From Apoda limacodes (taxonomy: Eukaryota; Arthropoda; Insecta; Lepidoptera; Limacodidae), in the NCBI GenBank assembly GCA_946406115.1, contig OX291551.1:12648001-12712000 (forward strand): 64,000 nucleotides of DNA. The letters are read 5' to 3'. Position 1 is the first letter of the stretch, and every line of letters begins with the position of its first letter. The position numbers and the translations under genes are program-made. The notes below the pieces were generated by a model. The model was given only the letters and a program-made list of their open reading frames with translations. It had not been told where the DNA came from and ran no database searches. Below are positions 41,795 through 54,271 of the stretch, in pieces.

Positions 41795-44700
41795 ATGAAG
41801 ATAGTTTTATTACGGCTATTATGCATCATAGTTACTGTTGACGTAACTGAAATGAAATCAAATAATTTATCTGAATCTATAAAAAAATATAAACCCAGTT
41901 GGGATGATCTCGATTCTAGGCCTTTGCCTGAGTGGTACGATAAAGCTAAGATAGGTATTTTTATTCACTGGGGAGTGTTTTCTGTGCCTAGTTTTGGATC
42001 AGAGTGGTTTTGGAATCACTGGAAAGGTAAGTGAATATTAAATTACCATTAAATATTATTATTTATTTTGTTTTAAATAAGAATTTTTAGTTCGTAGGGA
42101 GACAAATCCATCTTGTTGCAGGGCGGGGAACTCGGTGCAACGGCTGGGAGTTGCTACCCAGGTCAAGGTGTTATAGGCATCTTTTTATGTACATTATAAT
42201 CACCGTCATTTAATTTAGAACTTACCGTGTTTCTTACCCGACCATTAAGTAGAGTAAGGATAGAGATTTCACTATTATACCTCTCGCTACTAGTGCTACT
42301 ACATACATATATTTTAAAATTGGATTAAATTATTTGTTTTAAACTTACGGAAGAAGGCAACTAGGCAATAGTATTAAATTTAAAAACGTAATTGATTAAA
42401 AATAAAAAACCTTTACGGCTAGATTCTGCTCATTCTGTTTTTTTTTTTCAGAAGGGAACAATACGAAAATTGCAGAATTTATGATTAAAAATTTCCCACC
42501 AGGGTTTTCGTATCAAGAGTTTGCTCCCATGTTTACGGCAGAATTTTTTGATCCTGATCTTTGGGCGAGCCTATTTGCTATGTCTGGTGCAAGGTTTGTA
42601 AAATCAAAGACTTATATAATAGTAGCTGTCTATCCGCATTGTAACCAACACAGTTACCTACACTTATATTCCGCCACACAAAAGATTATTATTTACTTTA
42701 AGTACTATAAGAATCAATTTAATTTAAAAATAGAAACATCGCTTGTTGAATGACAATTGTATGGGTATTTTTTTATCCGAATATTGTCTTTATATATTAA
42801 AAGAGCGAGTATAAGTTAAGAGAACGAGAGAAAAAAAAATATTCTCAAACACATTTGAAATACAAAAAAAACCCCGCCCAATCCTGACTTACTTATATAC
42901 TTCGTCAGGAATTGGCAATAGGAGTTTGTAAAGCTGGCAATGAATTTAGCTGGGACGTATGGGACACCTTATAAAGCCACCTTAGGACCAGAAACACTAT
43001 CAGAAGCAGTGTTTCGGTGATAGACTAGAAGTGGTTGGTGAAAAGAGACTGTTCCTGTGCGTATCAAGCCACTGGTTACCCCATTATGATAATAAAAACT
43101 GTGAAGATAAACATACATAGACATATACATTTCCAAGCAATTTTGTATTTGCAATATTTTTTTTTGAATTCATAAATCGATCCAGTTTCATGTCTAGATA
43201 AATTGTTGTATATCATAAAAAAAATCTCTCCATTGGAAGTTGGTGCGATTTTGAAGAACTTAGTGTCATATTTTGTAAATTTTGTTTCATAACGCCAGTT
43301 CTTTTTTAAAATATATATTTTTAGACTCTCAACTCTATCAACTTAAAGTTGAAAAATATTAAATTTTAAGCGGCATTGCTCTAGGTTTGAAAATTTACCG
43401 ATACTATCCCATTTAAAACATAAATATGCAATTTACATAACTGCGGTATTTTTATTCGCACACTCCAATTAAACGAAAAATTTTTACAGTTAAGGTTTTT
43501 GTTATTAGTAACATAAAAATTTCCAGAATTCCAAAAGCCGTTTTTTACATGAATTTTGTAATGATTATTTTAAGGTACGTGGTTCTTACTACTAAACATC
43601 ACGATGGCTACTCCTTATTTCCATCAAAACGGTCTTATAGATGGAATTCTGTTGACATTGGTCCAAAACGCGACATTGTGGGTGAATTAGCCAATGCTAT
43701 CAGAAACAAAACCCTAAAGTTTGGAGTTTATCATTCATTGTATGAATGGTATCATCCTGTATACGATGAGGACAAAAACGCGTCCTTTACAACTCATAAA
43801 TTTCCTGACACGAAACTTTGGCCAGATATATTCCAGCTTATTAATGATTATAAACCCTCGGTTCTTTGGGCTGATGGTGACTGGGATGCCAATGACACAT
43901 ATTGGAGATCTACAGATCTTCTTGCTTGGTTATACAATGACAGTACTGTGAAGAATGAAATCGTGGTTAACGACAGATGGGGTATGGGCAGTTATTGCAA
44001 ACATGGAGATTTTTATAACTGCGCTGATGCCTACAATCCAGGTGCGTTAATTTTTTTAAATTTATATATATAATTTTATAAGGCCCGGGCCAACAGTGTC
44101 TACCAGTGGACGTATCCTTTTGATATCGTGGTGTTAAAAATTTACACCATGAAGTCAAAAAGATACGTCCACCATCTTATCATAATCACCATCGTGAAAT
44201 TATCGGTAATTAGCGCCAAAGACACGAGCTCACTATGTTTTACGTAGTTTTCAAAAGTAAAAACAGATTTTTCCTTGTATGAAAAAGAAAAAAACATTAA
44301 CTTGGCCATATATTTACTTTTTATATCAATGACTGAACCTTAGGTTTGAGGACTTGAGGTATTGGCGACGCAGACATTACTAAACTTTTCAAATGCTGCC
44401 ACGCCCAACTGAACTGTTCTATCTGCTTCCTTAGATATGGTCCTGCTGGTTCTACCTCATGTGATTGAGTGACCCAGTTATTTTACATGTTTTCTATCTG
44501 CTTCGATTGTGATATTACCGGCAGCCAATGGTTTAAAATCAACGTAGATATCATTCGTGACAGTCGTATTGAAAACGTTTATCTGGACAACTACATACTC
44601 GTCTCGATAGGTTTTGTATTTTTGTCTCTAAACTCTACAATGCAAGTATTCCCATCTGAGTTCGCCATGAAAGTCTGTCGGCAGGTACTTGCCATCTGCG

Positions 44701-46074
44701 GCCCAAACTAGTAGCTACTAGCTGGAGAAAACCTCTCTTAATCTAACTTACCTTTAATACCTTATTTCTCAGGTGTACTACAAAGTCATAAATGGGAAAA
44801 TGCTTTCCCTTTGGACACGAATTCTTGGGGATATAGAAGAACTATGATGATTACTGATGTCATAACCGATTCTGCGCTGTTAAGGCAACTGGTAACTACC
44901 GTGAGTTGTGGAGGTAATTGGACATCATCTTTCAAACTATTAAATAAACATTAAATAAATTAAAGTTATCTTGGTATATTGTCTAAATTGTCTTTAATGT
45001 TTATCTTCCTTTTTCAACTGAGTTAAAAAACTATGTTACATCTAACACAGTTTTCATCGTCGCATTTATTTTTTAGGTAATGTTTTAATAAACATTGGAC
45101 CAAAAAAAGAGGGTACAATTTTACCTATATTTCAAGAAAGATTATTGTTTCTTGGTAAGTGGCTTGGAATTAATGGGGAAGCTATATATGAAACTTCACC
45201 ATGGACACATCAAAATGATTCGTATAACGGCAATGTGTGGTACACTTGCAAGAAAACAACTTACAATGCTCAATACCCAACAGCAATTCCACAAAGCTCA
45301 GATGTGGTGGAGACAATGTATGCCATATTCGTTAATAACGCCACAGAATAATATTTTAACCATCAAAGACGTACGTTTAAACGAAAACAATACTGTTGAG
45401 TTATTAGAATTAAAAGGAAATTATTTGAAGGTAAGTTGAAATACTTAGGTTTATGAACTAAACAAAATCCTTTAATAAACCAACTAACATATAGCTGCTG
45501 AATTTAGACTCTAATCTAGAATACTTTTTACCTAATAAAATCCTGTTTTTATTTAAATATGTCAATCACTTTACTTACACTCAAGTTATTTGTAGATTTA
45601 TCTTATAATATCTTTGCTCGTGGCTCCCCTATATCCTTGTGGGAATACAGTAACTTCCTGGCACTGACTCACCTTCGGGTTCGAGGCTCACGCTGGTCGA
45701 AGTGACGACCCCAAAAGCGACAACCCAAGCCGAGGGAACTTGAGCGTTGGGCGATATACGGGCTGATACTCCTTCAGAGTCTCGACTCAAAAGCCCGGTG
45801 GAACAGTAATGGCTGCAACAGCCAACTGCATAGTCAGTCAGAAAACAAAAAAAAACAGTAATTCCTTTATTATAGGAGAGAGTTAGCTATTTATAATTTA
45901 TTTATTTAATATACAATTATTTATTCATACCTGAACCTTAAATCGTATTTCTGACTAATTCGATATTTTTATTTTTCAGTGGTCAGTACGTGATTCATGG
46001 ACGGAGATTATGCTGCCAAATAAAGCTACTGTGGAATCAAATCACGCATGGTCACTTAAAATCAGTATACTTTA
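41795..46074 (+). CDS. Alpha-L-fucosidase, copy C (GH29), six exons, frameshifted in exon 5
   Basis: Exons: 41795-42026, 42452-42593, 43575-44041, 44773-44913, 45077-45430, 45980-46074. Signal peptide, HWG, GSEW, TKHHDG, WADGDW (Asp225) and HKWE...SWGYRR are all kept. Introns are short (425, 981, 731, 163 and 549 bp). Exon 5 is 354 bp instead of the 353 of copies A and B. An extra base near 45331-45340 shifts the frame, giving TAA at 45349-45351 and a 418-residue product without the end of the C-terminal beta-domain. Downstream, exon 5 (NNILTIKDV, then LELKGNYLK) and exon 6 (ending HAWSLKI) remain open in the shifted frame. The break is therefore recent or a base-calling error. It is the most diverged copy and has no AATAAA near the stop. 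Confidence 0.85.
44106..44172. repeat. 67-bp perfect-type hairpin in intron 3 of copy C
   Basis: GTGGACGTATCCTTTTGATA and ATACGTCCAC at the other side form a stem of about 32 bp with few mismatches and almost no loop (TTAAAAATTTA). It lies 64 bp after the exon-3 donor. It could be a tiny MITE or form structure in the pre-mRNA. Confidence 0.7.
45600..45850. repeat. GC-rich unclassified insertion in intron 5 of copy C
   Basis: About 50% GC amid AT-rich intron: TCGTGGCTCCCCTATATCCT, CGACCCCAAAAGCGACAACC, GGGCGATATACGGGCTGATA and AACAGTAATGGCTGCAACAG. It probably derives from the body of a retroelement. I see no long frame and cannot name it. Confidence 0.4.
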
Positions 46075-46655
46075 ATTCATTTATATTTTTCGTAAAAATT
46101 GACGGTTTCACGTTTAAAATGTGAAGAGCTTATCGCGGTTTTATAGGCACAAATAGCTCCCAAGACAGCTTTTAGCAAATTTTGACTTTTTATGCTAACT
46201 GGGAATTAGACACAAAATCTTCGACATGGGACAAAGAAACGCACTCAAAAGTAATGTCCTTTTGCTAGGCATTAGTCCATTCCATTAGCCTAAACTAGTC
46301 TCTGGAGTGTTTTATCTGAAATTTGGCTTTTTATTTTATGTTGTAAATACATATCTGAATACTTTTGCTTTTATTATTTTCTAGATTAGCATAATCGTAT
46401 TTAACTGTGTTTCTTAATTGAAACTAGTCCATAATGTTTTTCTAGAAATGTCACCAATACTGTCGTATGATTTTTTTTGTTAATAATTAATGGATAAGCA
46501 AATTGACATTTGGCTAAAAACTTAGTTTAACTGTAAATTGTAAAAACTTAGTTTAACTGTGTCTATTTTTCGGATTTCACACTTTGTTTTCATGTTAATG
46601 CCAAATTACATTTTTATTCTTTTTGCCTTGTTACTTGTGTGACAATTATATATGC
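46075..46655. other. Downstream of copy C, no gene seen
   Basis: AT-rich DNA; a short direct duplication, AACTTAGTTTAACTGT, lies at about 46519 and 46545. No AATAAA is seen soon after the copy C stop. Confidence 0.4.
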
Positions 46656-46795
46656 TGTTTTTTTAACCACTAAGGTGGAAAACAAGCCAATGGTCCGTCA
46701 GATGGTAAGCGGTCACCGCGGCATATGAACGCTTGCAACACCAAAGGCATCACTCGCGTGTTGCCGACCCTTAAAAAACCTTGGCAGAGGTGCCT
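46656..46795 (-). mobile_element. LINE 3'-end fragment
   Basis: A minus-strand CR1/Jockey-like tail: CCACTAAGGTGGAAAACAAG, CAGATGGTAAGCGGTCACCG, ATCACTCGCGTGTTGCCGAC and AAAACCTTGGCAG. Confidence 0.8.
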
Positions 46796-47749
46796 CGTGG
46801 GTTAACACTTCTGAAATTCGTAAAAGTCTATGTTCTTCAGAAAATCGTTGTTTTTCAACCTACGTACCTGTTAGGGTTTTGAAGCTCAGGAAATTATCTA
46901 AGTGTATACTTGCTTACTATATAGGTACATGTCAAATGATGCACACAACTAAGGAAAACAATAGTCCTAATTGCAAAAGTCGGGAGTTACAAAACCAATT
47001 GTGGCAATAATACCCATCGAAGCCCAACAAACAATACAATTATGTTATTTAGTTATGACTTCCCCTCTAAAAACAAAAGATAACCATGTAGTAACATATT
47101 CTAAGTTCTTTCTCAAGTACTTATAATCATAATATTACTTAGGTGAAAAAGTTTCAGTAAGTAAAAACTTAAACCATTTACTCACACGAACGACTGCGTA
47201 AATTGCCTCAAGAACAATTTTACGCAAAAACTTAGCGATATAAATATCCAAAACAAAATTTACATTGGTCGTTAGTATTCCAAGAGTGTCCTCAAGTTGG
47301 GTAACATTTCACCGAGTAACTTCGTCCCTTAGCAACCTAAATCATGTGCTGACTACATGTGCGCACCGCCTTTTTAATGTTGCCCATTTCTTAGACTGAC
47401 AAATAAGAATATGAATAAAACGTGAATAGATAACCAAAATATTTTGGCTGTGTAGATAATGTCAATTGAAGTCTTGCTTTACGATATATAGAACTTTAAC
47501 AACTGCTACTCTTTTCTTTGGGTACTTCGGTCGTACAGACCCCATTAAGTTGCCTATATAACCATCTGTCTGCCCTTTAACAAGTTTCATCTTTTATGAC
47601 GAAGTAGGTAGAAGCCTAGAATTTTAGCACAATATGGCAAAAAAATATTTAAGCAAATTTTCTAAACATTATAAAAGAACAAAAAATTAAAAATTGAGTG
47701 GTCTCTATACAAGAAAATGTGTTTGTCTTTTTTGGTCTAACGTTCAAGG
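46796..47749. other. Intergenic, no gene seen
   Basis: No credible reading frame or repeat boundaries were seen. Confidence 0.4.
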
Positions 47750-48942
47750 TTAAGGTGATGGCATACCCAGACGAGTTAAGTTTGCAAGAGTTTAATAGAT
47801 TTTGTTTCAATCATGAGTTTACTTTTAGACGTGAATAATTGTACAGTATGGTACAAGTGTGTAATGTTGGTGATTACCGCTGAGGCGCTATTGAGACCAG
47901 AGCTGTTAGGTGAGGGTCTTACGAGAGCCGGGAACGCTAATTATCAATACACACGTGTATCATACGACGTTTTTCAACACACTTGTGAAGAAAATAAAAC
48001 TAAAAAATAATTTTATATGGTAGATAAAAAGTTTATTTAGAGAAAATTAGTAAAGTTGCAGTTTTCCATAACGTTAAAGGCTTCACATATTATATCGGGC
48101 GGTGTACAACATAAATCATTTTCTTCATAACTAATACTTATAGACATCTTAATTCATAAATAACTACAATTCCAACAGTGAAAACGAGTTGTGAAAATTT
48201 TTTCGCAATGGCGGGAAGAATTAATCAGTGTTCCTATGCGCGCGCATGGCGATCGGCCATAGACTAAAGAATGCGGTTTCCTTTTTTTGGCTTTTCGCGG
48301 ATAGCGTTTTAGTCACGTACAAAATGGGGAATTTAAAGTTTTCTCTATAACAGAGAAAATAAAAGTTATATTTGAGTAAAAGTTTTATTTATCAAACACG
48401 TAAAAGTTGAAATTATCTATTTAAATACGATAGTTGTATGAAATTTTTTTGGAACTTTAACAATTATAAAAACTCTATAACTCACTTGTAAATAATACCA
48501 GTGAAAAAGTCACAGTTTGATTACAGGTGTCATTATGTGCCTGATTGCAGTGAAATAAGAGCCACTTTATGAGCAAGTGTGTTGAAAAATATGTTATAGT
48601 TCAAACCCTAATTAAGTGAAGTAGAAAAAATAATAATTCTGATACTCTATTTTTGGGCTTAATTCAAATTGTTTGGAAAACTGAGAGTGACATTCTTATG
48701 ATTTTTATTTCATAAAATATATATTAATATGACCAAGTGAATTTGCTAATTTCATAGTTCTAAATAAGTATTCGAATTTTATACCGACAACAAACCGAGA
48801 AAATCGAGATTTTCAAACGTGCGGTCACGTGCTAGCAACCTTTCGAACGTGGAACTGTGTCTTTGCATGCCTAAGTAATGTAATATGTCTTTGTACACTG
48901 GTCGAAACGGCACGTTTTTTCTGGGGTATGCCATAGCCTTAA
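47750..48942. mobile_element. TTAA-flanked element, long form (1185 bp)
   Basis: TTAA at 47750-47753 and 48939-48942. Ends: GGTGATGGCATACCCAGACG (left) and GGGTATGCCATAGCC (right). Compared with the short form at 4786-5203 it contains about 760 extra bp (roughly 47829-48592). This extra part has its own short inverted repeat, TTTTTCAACACACTTG (47970 and, inverted, 48575), and a GC-rich core at 48215-48320. The longest frame, 47813-48010, resembles no transposase. The TTAA target suggests mobilisation by a piggyBac-type enzyme. Confidence 0.75.
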
Positions 48943-49004
48943 ATCGATTATAGTGAAACAACAAACAATTAACACCGGTCAAGTACAAATCGGGGTCATG
49001 CATT

Positions 49005-49060
49005 CTGTGATGGTACGGAACCCTTGGTGCGCTAGTCCGACTCGTACTTGGCCGGTTTTA
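49005..49060 (-). repeat. Family 1 terminal fragment
   Basis: GGTACGGAACCCTTGGTGCG, CTAGTCCGACTCGTACTTGG and CCGGTTTT: the terminal 55 bp of family 1, inverted, 60 bp after the TTAA element. Confidence 0.7.
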
Positions 49061-49129
49061 TCATAGCTGTGGCATGAAGTGTTATTTATCAATAATATCT
49101 ATATGCACTGTGGCTGTATTATCAGCTTC

Positions 49130-51110
49130 GTAACTCTTCAACACTGACAGCTCCTGAAGTCAAGAGTAATTTTCAATTCGTTCCACGCGTTAGTCAAAGT
49201 TATAACAAGCTGCGGCGTGCCAGTACAGTGGGAAAGTTACTAACATTATCAACACATGGATTTAGTCCTTTTAGAACACAAACTAAGTTAGTTCACCTTG
49301 TGCAGGACAAACCGTACTGGACTTGTTACAAACTTTATATGTACCTATATGGTTTTGTTTTGTCTTAAATTGGATTATGCCGGTTTTTTTTCTTAGCATT
49401 TGTCGTAATTTTTCAATAAAGACTGAAATAACAGTAAGGTGAAAGATACTTAAGAACCGAAGTAATTTTTTGTGTGTTTTGTATATAACAAGATAGTTCT
49501 AATTTTAACTTCTAACACAAATAAGGGGTGTTATAAGCTTGGGTTTATGGGTTTTCGCTATTTGGATGGCACGAATCAGGTAATGACCATGCAAAGTAAA
49601 TATACTTTTAACAGTTACCTAAGTAGGTATTTATTCAGGTTATAGTATTTGTGTATCACAGCCACAGAGGTCAACTTAGTACTTACGGTTTAATTAAAAA
49701 AGACGTATAATATGACGTTGATGATGTCTACTATTTAAAACATGGTCCGGTCTTTCTCATTGCGTAATTTATTACGCTATGCCCCTTCTGTACAAATCTA
49801 CCTATGCGCGGTCATTGGTCCCACACGTGTTACACATTTTTTAGATGGCGGCAACAACTTACAAAAAGAAATGTGAGGATTTTTTATTTATTTACTCGCA
49901 AATGTGATGCAAAACATTGTGTGTAGCACGGGCGATACCGAAATTATAAACTTGCGTCATTAAAGCTTTCGGCCTTCGGCCCTAGGCTTCTAAATAGCCT
50001 CTTGTTAGTCATTTCCTTCTTACCACCCTTAATACATAATACACTATTATTCCAGCTACTTGAGTTCTTAACTGTAACTGTATGTCAGCTGTAATAGACT
50101 ATTAAAATAGCGAGCGTGAACGCACGCATGAGCGAAATCTCTTCGTAAAAAGGTTTAAATTTGGTGCCCTAAAAAATCCGTGTAGGGGTAGTTAGACTCA
50201 CACTGGACCGGTTCTTGTACTGAATAGGATTCGTAGAAGTTGTTTCTTAATAGAAACTCAAAAACTCAAAGAGCTCGTGGATCAGTTGCATCCGTCTATC
50301 GGAAACATTAAAGAAAGTTAAGCGACGTCAGGCGTAGTCAGTACCTAGATGGGCTACCGCCGACATATTTTCTGAGCTTCTTCAAAGTTAAAGTATCTCC
50401 TGTTTATTATATAGTTCACAGCTAAGAAAAAGTCATGTAGTGAGTTAAAAGCTATGATACAGACGACGCACAGACAAAAAAAAAGCCATTATACTTATAT
50501 GTCCCACCTTTTTGTGTCATTCCAAAAATAAATATATTTACTATCCTTAATTTTTCCTTTGCTCAAGTCGAATTCAAGCCCTCGAATCAAAAATGGGTAC
50601 TGAAAAGTCTCCACAAAAACACGAGTTCGAATCTTTCCTGGTCTTCTCCAGACCCTTAATTATTAATAAAATAATGCATATTGAGTGTTAAAATGTTTAC
50701 AGTTATGGATATATTTTAGTGTAACGCAGATTGGTTGTTGTTTTTCATTGATTTCTCCTTCATGTGATTTTTATTTGTGCATATAGACTTTTTAATATTA
50801 TAGAGTAACGTCACCGTCGTCACAAACAAACAGACAGGAAAAGTTTTACACGCCTCTTATTGAAAAACATTTTTTACAAAAAAATTTGAACTTAACTACT
50901 ACCAAGTTGAGCATAAAATACACGTATTTTAAGCATAAGGTGGGCTTGCAATGCCTGCAGCGAGGTAATTTCCAATTCGTTCCGCATGTTAGTCAAAGTT
51001 GTAACAAGGTGCTGTGTGCCAGTGCAGTAGCAAAGTTACTAACGTAATCAACACCTTCCAGGGCAGAAATTGAGTTACCTTGTGCAGAACAAAGTTGAAG
51101 TCCATTGTGC
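49130..51110. repeat. Pair of unclassified direct repeats about 1.8 kb apart
   Basis: Segments at about 49165-49330 and 50965-51105 share CAATTCGTTCC, CGTTAGTCAAAGTT or TGTTAGTCAAAGTT, TAACAAG, GTGCCAGT.CAGT and AAAGTTACTAAC, with ATCAACAC following, and then a CACCTTGTGCAG or TACCTTGTGCAG block. No coding frame is shared. Between them I see only AT-rich DNA with a weak family-1 start (TTAGACTCACACTGGACCGG, about 50191). Confidence 0.6.
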
Positions 51111-51179
51111 ATGGCTTGCATTTTTGTTTTATTTCAAAGTTGCCAAAAACATTGGTCACTATAGCTTTTTAAATTGAAA

Positions 51180-54100
51180 TATATTTTTTATTTTTATTTT
51201 ATTTATTTAAACACTTTATTGCAATAAAATACAATAGGTGGACTTAATGCCGTAGGCATTATCTACCAGTCGACCTTAGAGTCATGCAGAAAGCTTAAGG
51301 TAGTTGTTTAAGTAGGAACGGTTATTATCTACTAACATAAACGTAACATACAGTATAGGATTTGAATACAAAAAATAAATAAATACACAGATACATATAT
51401 ACGTAAATATATATTTAAATATACATACATACACATACATAAGTACGTATTTAAATATGTACATAGATAATTATAGGTACTGCATATGATTCATTGAAAA
51501 GTATTTATAAAGGTGAGCCTAAATAGTATTTGTATAGCGAATGCTTTAACTTATTTCGGGAAGGCGTTTCCTTTATATTTTTAGGAAGCGCGTTCCAGAG
51601 TAGTGCTTCCTGAATAGTAAAAGAATTGGAAATAAAACCAGTACGATGTGAAGGTAAACGTAGCAGCATGTTAGAGGAAAAACGAAGCTCTCTGTCGTGA
51701 GAACAGTGAAGATATTGAAACATTTTCTTTAAATAGGGAGGAGATGGAGAATTATTTAAAATGGTATAATGAAAACATAGAATTCTAGCATATCTGCGTT
51801 TCCGGATAGGTAACCAGCCAAGCTGTGTACGGTATTGGGAAATGTGGTCAAATTTTCTTAAGTTGAAAATAAATCTTATACAAGAATTGAGGAGACGATC
51901 AAGTTTATTAAGATGATTTTGGGTCAGATCCAAATAACAAACATCAGCATAATCAATTATGGGAATGATTAGAGTTTGTACTAGCAAGATTTTGGTTTTT
52001 ATTGGTAAAAAATGTTTAAATCGATAAAGCGATCGCAAAGCGTTAAACCCAGATCTTTTACACTAGAGGTAAAGGGTACTATAGTGTTTTCATAGTATAT
52101 CTGTGACAAAGTACTTAAGTCAATCCTACTTAGTAACCTTGAGCTACCTACGATAATAGCTTGGCATTTGGACGGATCCACAGACACCCCAAATCTGCCT
52201 GACCAATCGGAAATGTAACCAAGGTTTAAATTAACTTTATCAGTGGCTTCTGTAATGTTTCCGATATAAGTGCTTGTGTAAAGTTGCAAGTCATCGGCAT
52301 AAAGGTGGTAAGTACAGCTAAGAAGGTTAGTTATAAAATTGATAAAAATAGAAAACAAAAGCGGGGAAATTATTGCTCCTTGAGGAACTTCGGCAGAAAG
52401 ATCGCGCCATTCTGAGGAATGTTGATCTATGCGAACACGCTGTTGGCGGCCATGAAGATAGGATGAAAACCAGTTTAAAGCATTAGGACAAATATTAAGG
52501 TTAGTTAGAATAGATAGAAGTATATCATAATCAACGTGTTGAACGCGTTTGTGAAGTCAACTAGTACTAATACAGTAATCTTAGTGTCTTACATTGCCAG
52601 TCTAATATCTTCTGTGACCTTAAGAAGAGCTGAGCTAGTGCTATGGCCAGAGCGAAAACCAGATTGAAATTGATTCAGAATGTTGTTGTTGTAGATAAAA
52701 CTGGAAAACTGTCGATTCACGCACGCCTCCAACACTTTTGATAAAAATAAAAATGGCAAGATAGAAATTGGCCGAAAGTGGCAAGGAGAGGTAGGATTGG
52801 AGATTTTAGGCAGGGAAATTGCATAAGCTTTTTGCCAAATGGAAGGAAATTTACCAGTAAATAGTGGAAAATTAATAATGTGGGTAATAATAGGCGCAAG
52901 AGACTCCAGTATTGTAACAATCATAAAACGAGTTATTTCATCGCATCCTACAGCTTTAGATTTTATGGAATGTATTATTTTGACTACATCTTCTTGATTA
53001 ACAGGATTGAATTTAAATGATTCAACAGTGGGAGACATCAATGCTAAAATCTCTGCTATAGTTTTGGTTTTTGTGTCAGTATCCATGTTTGGAACCGACC
53101 TAAAATGATTATTTAGCTCATCAAGCGAAAAAGGAGTTGAATTTTCTAAGCTTACATTTGGTATTCCAGCTCCAATAGAACGTAGAAACTTCCATAAAGA
53201 ATTGGGCGTGGAATCAGATATATAACTATGTATGTATAGACGTTTAGCTGTACGTATCATCAAGTTACATCGATTTCTTGCCACTTTGTAATTACTCCAT
53301 CTTATTTCAGTGCGATCTTTTTTGAACTTACGAAAGGCACGATCTCTTTGGGACATAGCTATGCGAATGTCGTTAGTCATCCAAGGTGCTGAAGAGTGTT
53401 TCAGTTTAACTTTGTGCAATGGAGCATGTATGTCGTCATAAAGTGCGGTTACAGAATTATTTAATATCGCAACTTTCTCGTCAATATCATCAGCAACTAA
53501 CACCGGAGTCCAGTCTATTTCGGCCGCGTCAATCATTATTTTTTCTACGTCCATTCGAAAAAAAGCACGAAGATATAAGGATTAAGTCAATCCATGTGTC
53601 ATCACTGTCAATGTTATGATGAGTAGGTGCTAGCGGAAGATTTGCAAAATTGACAGAGTCTATTATTGATAAAAGATGGCTAGAACGCAGCGAATTACTC
53701 TTGCACATATCAGTGTTAAAATTACCCATAATTATGTGATGGCTGTATTCAGAAGTAATGGATTCTAAGACCTGCTCGAAATCAGAGAAATAGTCAATTA
53801 AAGGCGGACAGTAAACTACTCCAAGGAGGGCTTTAATGCCTTTGACAGTGATTTCAAGAAATATATACTCAGCCGAAGCCGAGTATGCTGAATTCGAAGA
53901 TGTAATCAGTCGAAAAGATATCTCACTACTTAAATAAATTGCTACACCTCCTCCACCTTTACCTATGCGGTCATTGCGAATTGCTACGAATCCGGGAAGA
54001 GAGTACACAGCGTTAGGTAGACACGGCTTAATCCACGTTTCCGATACCAACACGGCATGTACAGTAGTAGTGGAAAAAACTTCTAAGAATTCAGAGTAAT

Positions 54101-54271
54101 GTTTAGGCAGGCTCTGTGCATATGGCAGACATTTAAACATTTAGGAAATTGCTTATAGTTGTTCTCAACAAGAGTACCGAGAGTAGAGCGGTCCTCGTGT
54201 GAGGAGTCGAGACAGGAAACAAATGAATCATCAGAATCACAAATAGAGTGGAAGGAATCATTATGTAACAT
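51180..54271 (-). pseudogene. Nearly complete CR1/Jockey-like LINE, broken
   Basis: Read on the minus strand from 54271. The first frame (54271-54083) shifts near 54115-54140 into an endonuclease domain (54140-53529) with SETWIKP, the GGGVAIYL block and MGNFNTD, where the usual GDFN Asp is Asn. A shift near 53555-53590 leads to the RT-linker frame (53554-52589) with CHFRPISILP and FRSGHSTSSAL. A stop at about 52586 and a shift near 52545 precede the region with SAEVPQGAIISPL-like text. YADD is intact (about 52290-52301). The last frame (52038-51505) ends LWNALPKN...YLGSPL. The 3' UTR holds AATAAA and ends at about 51185 in a TAAA-rich tail. With four or more breaks it is inactive. Confidence 0.88.

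Noticed and set aside
47813..48010. 65-codon frame inside the long TTAA element as a possible cargo gene
   Set aside because: Too short, no motif, not present in the other members of the family.
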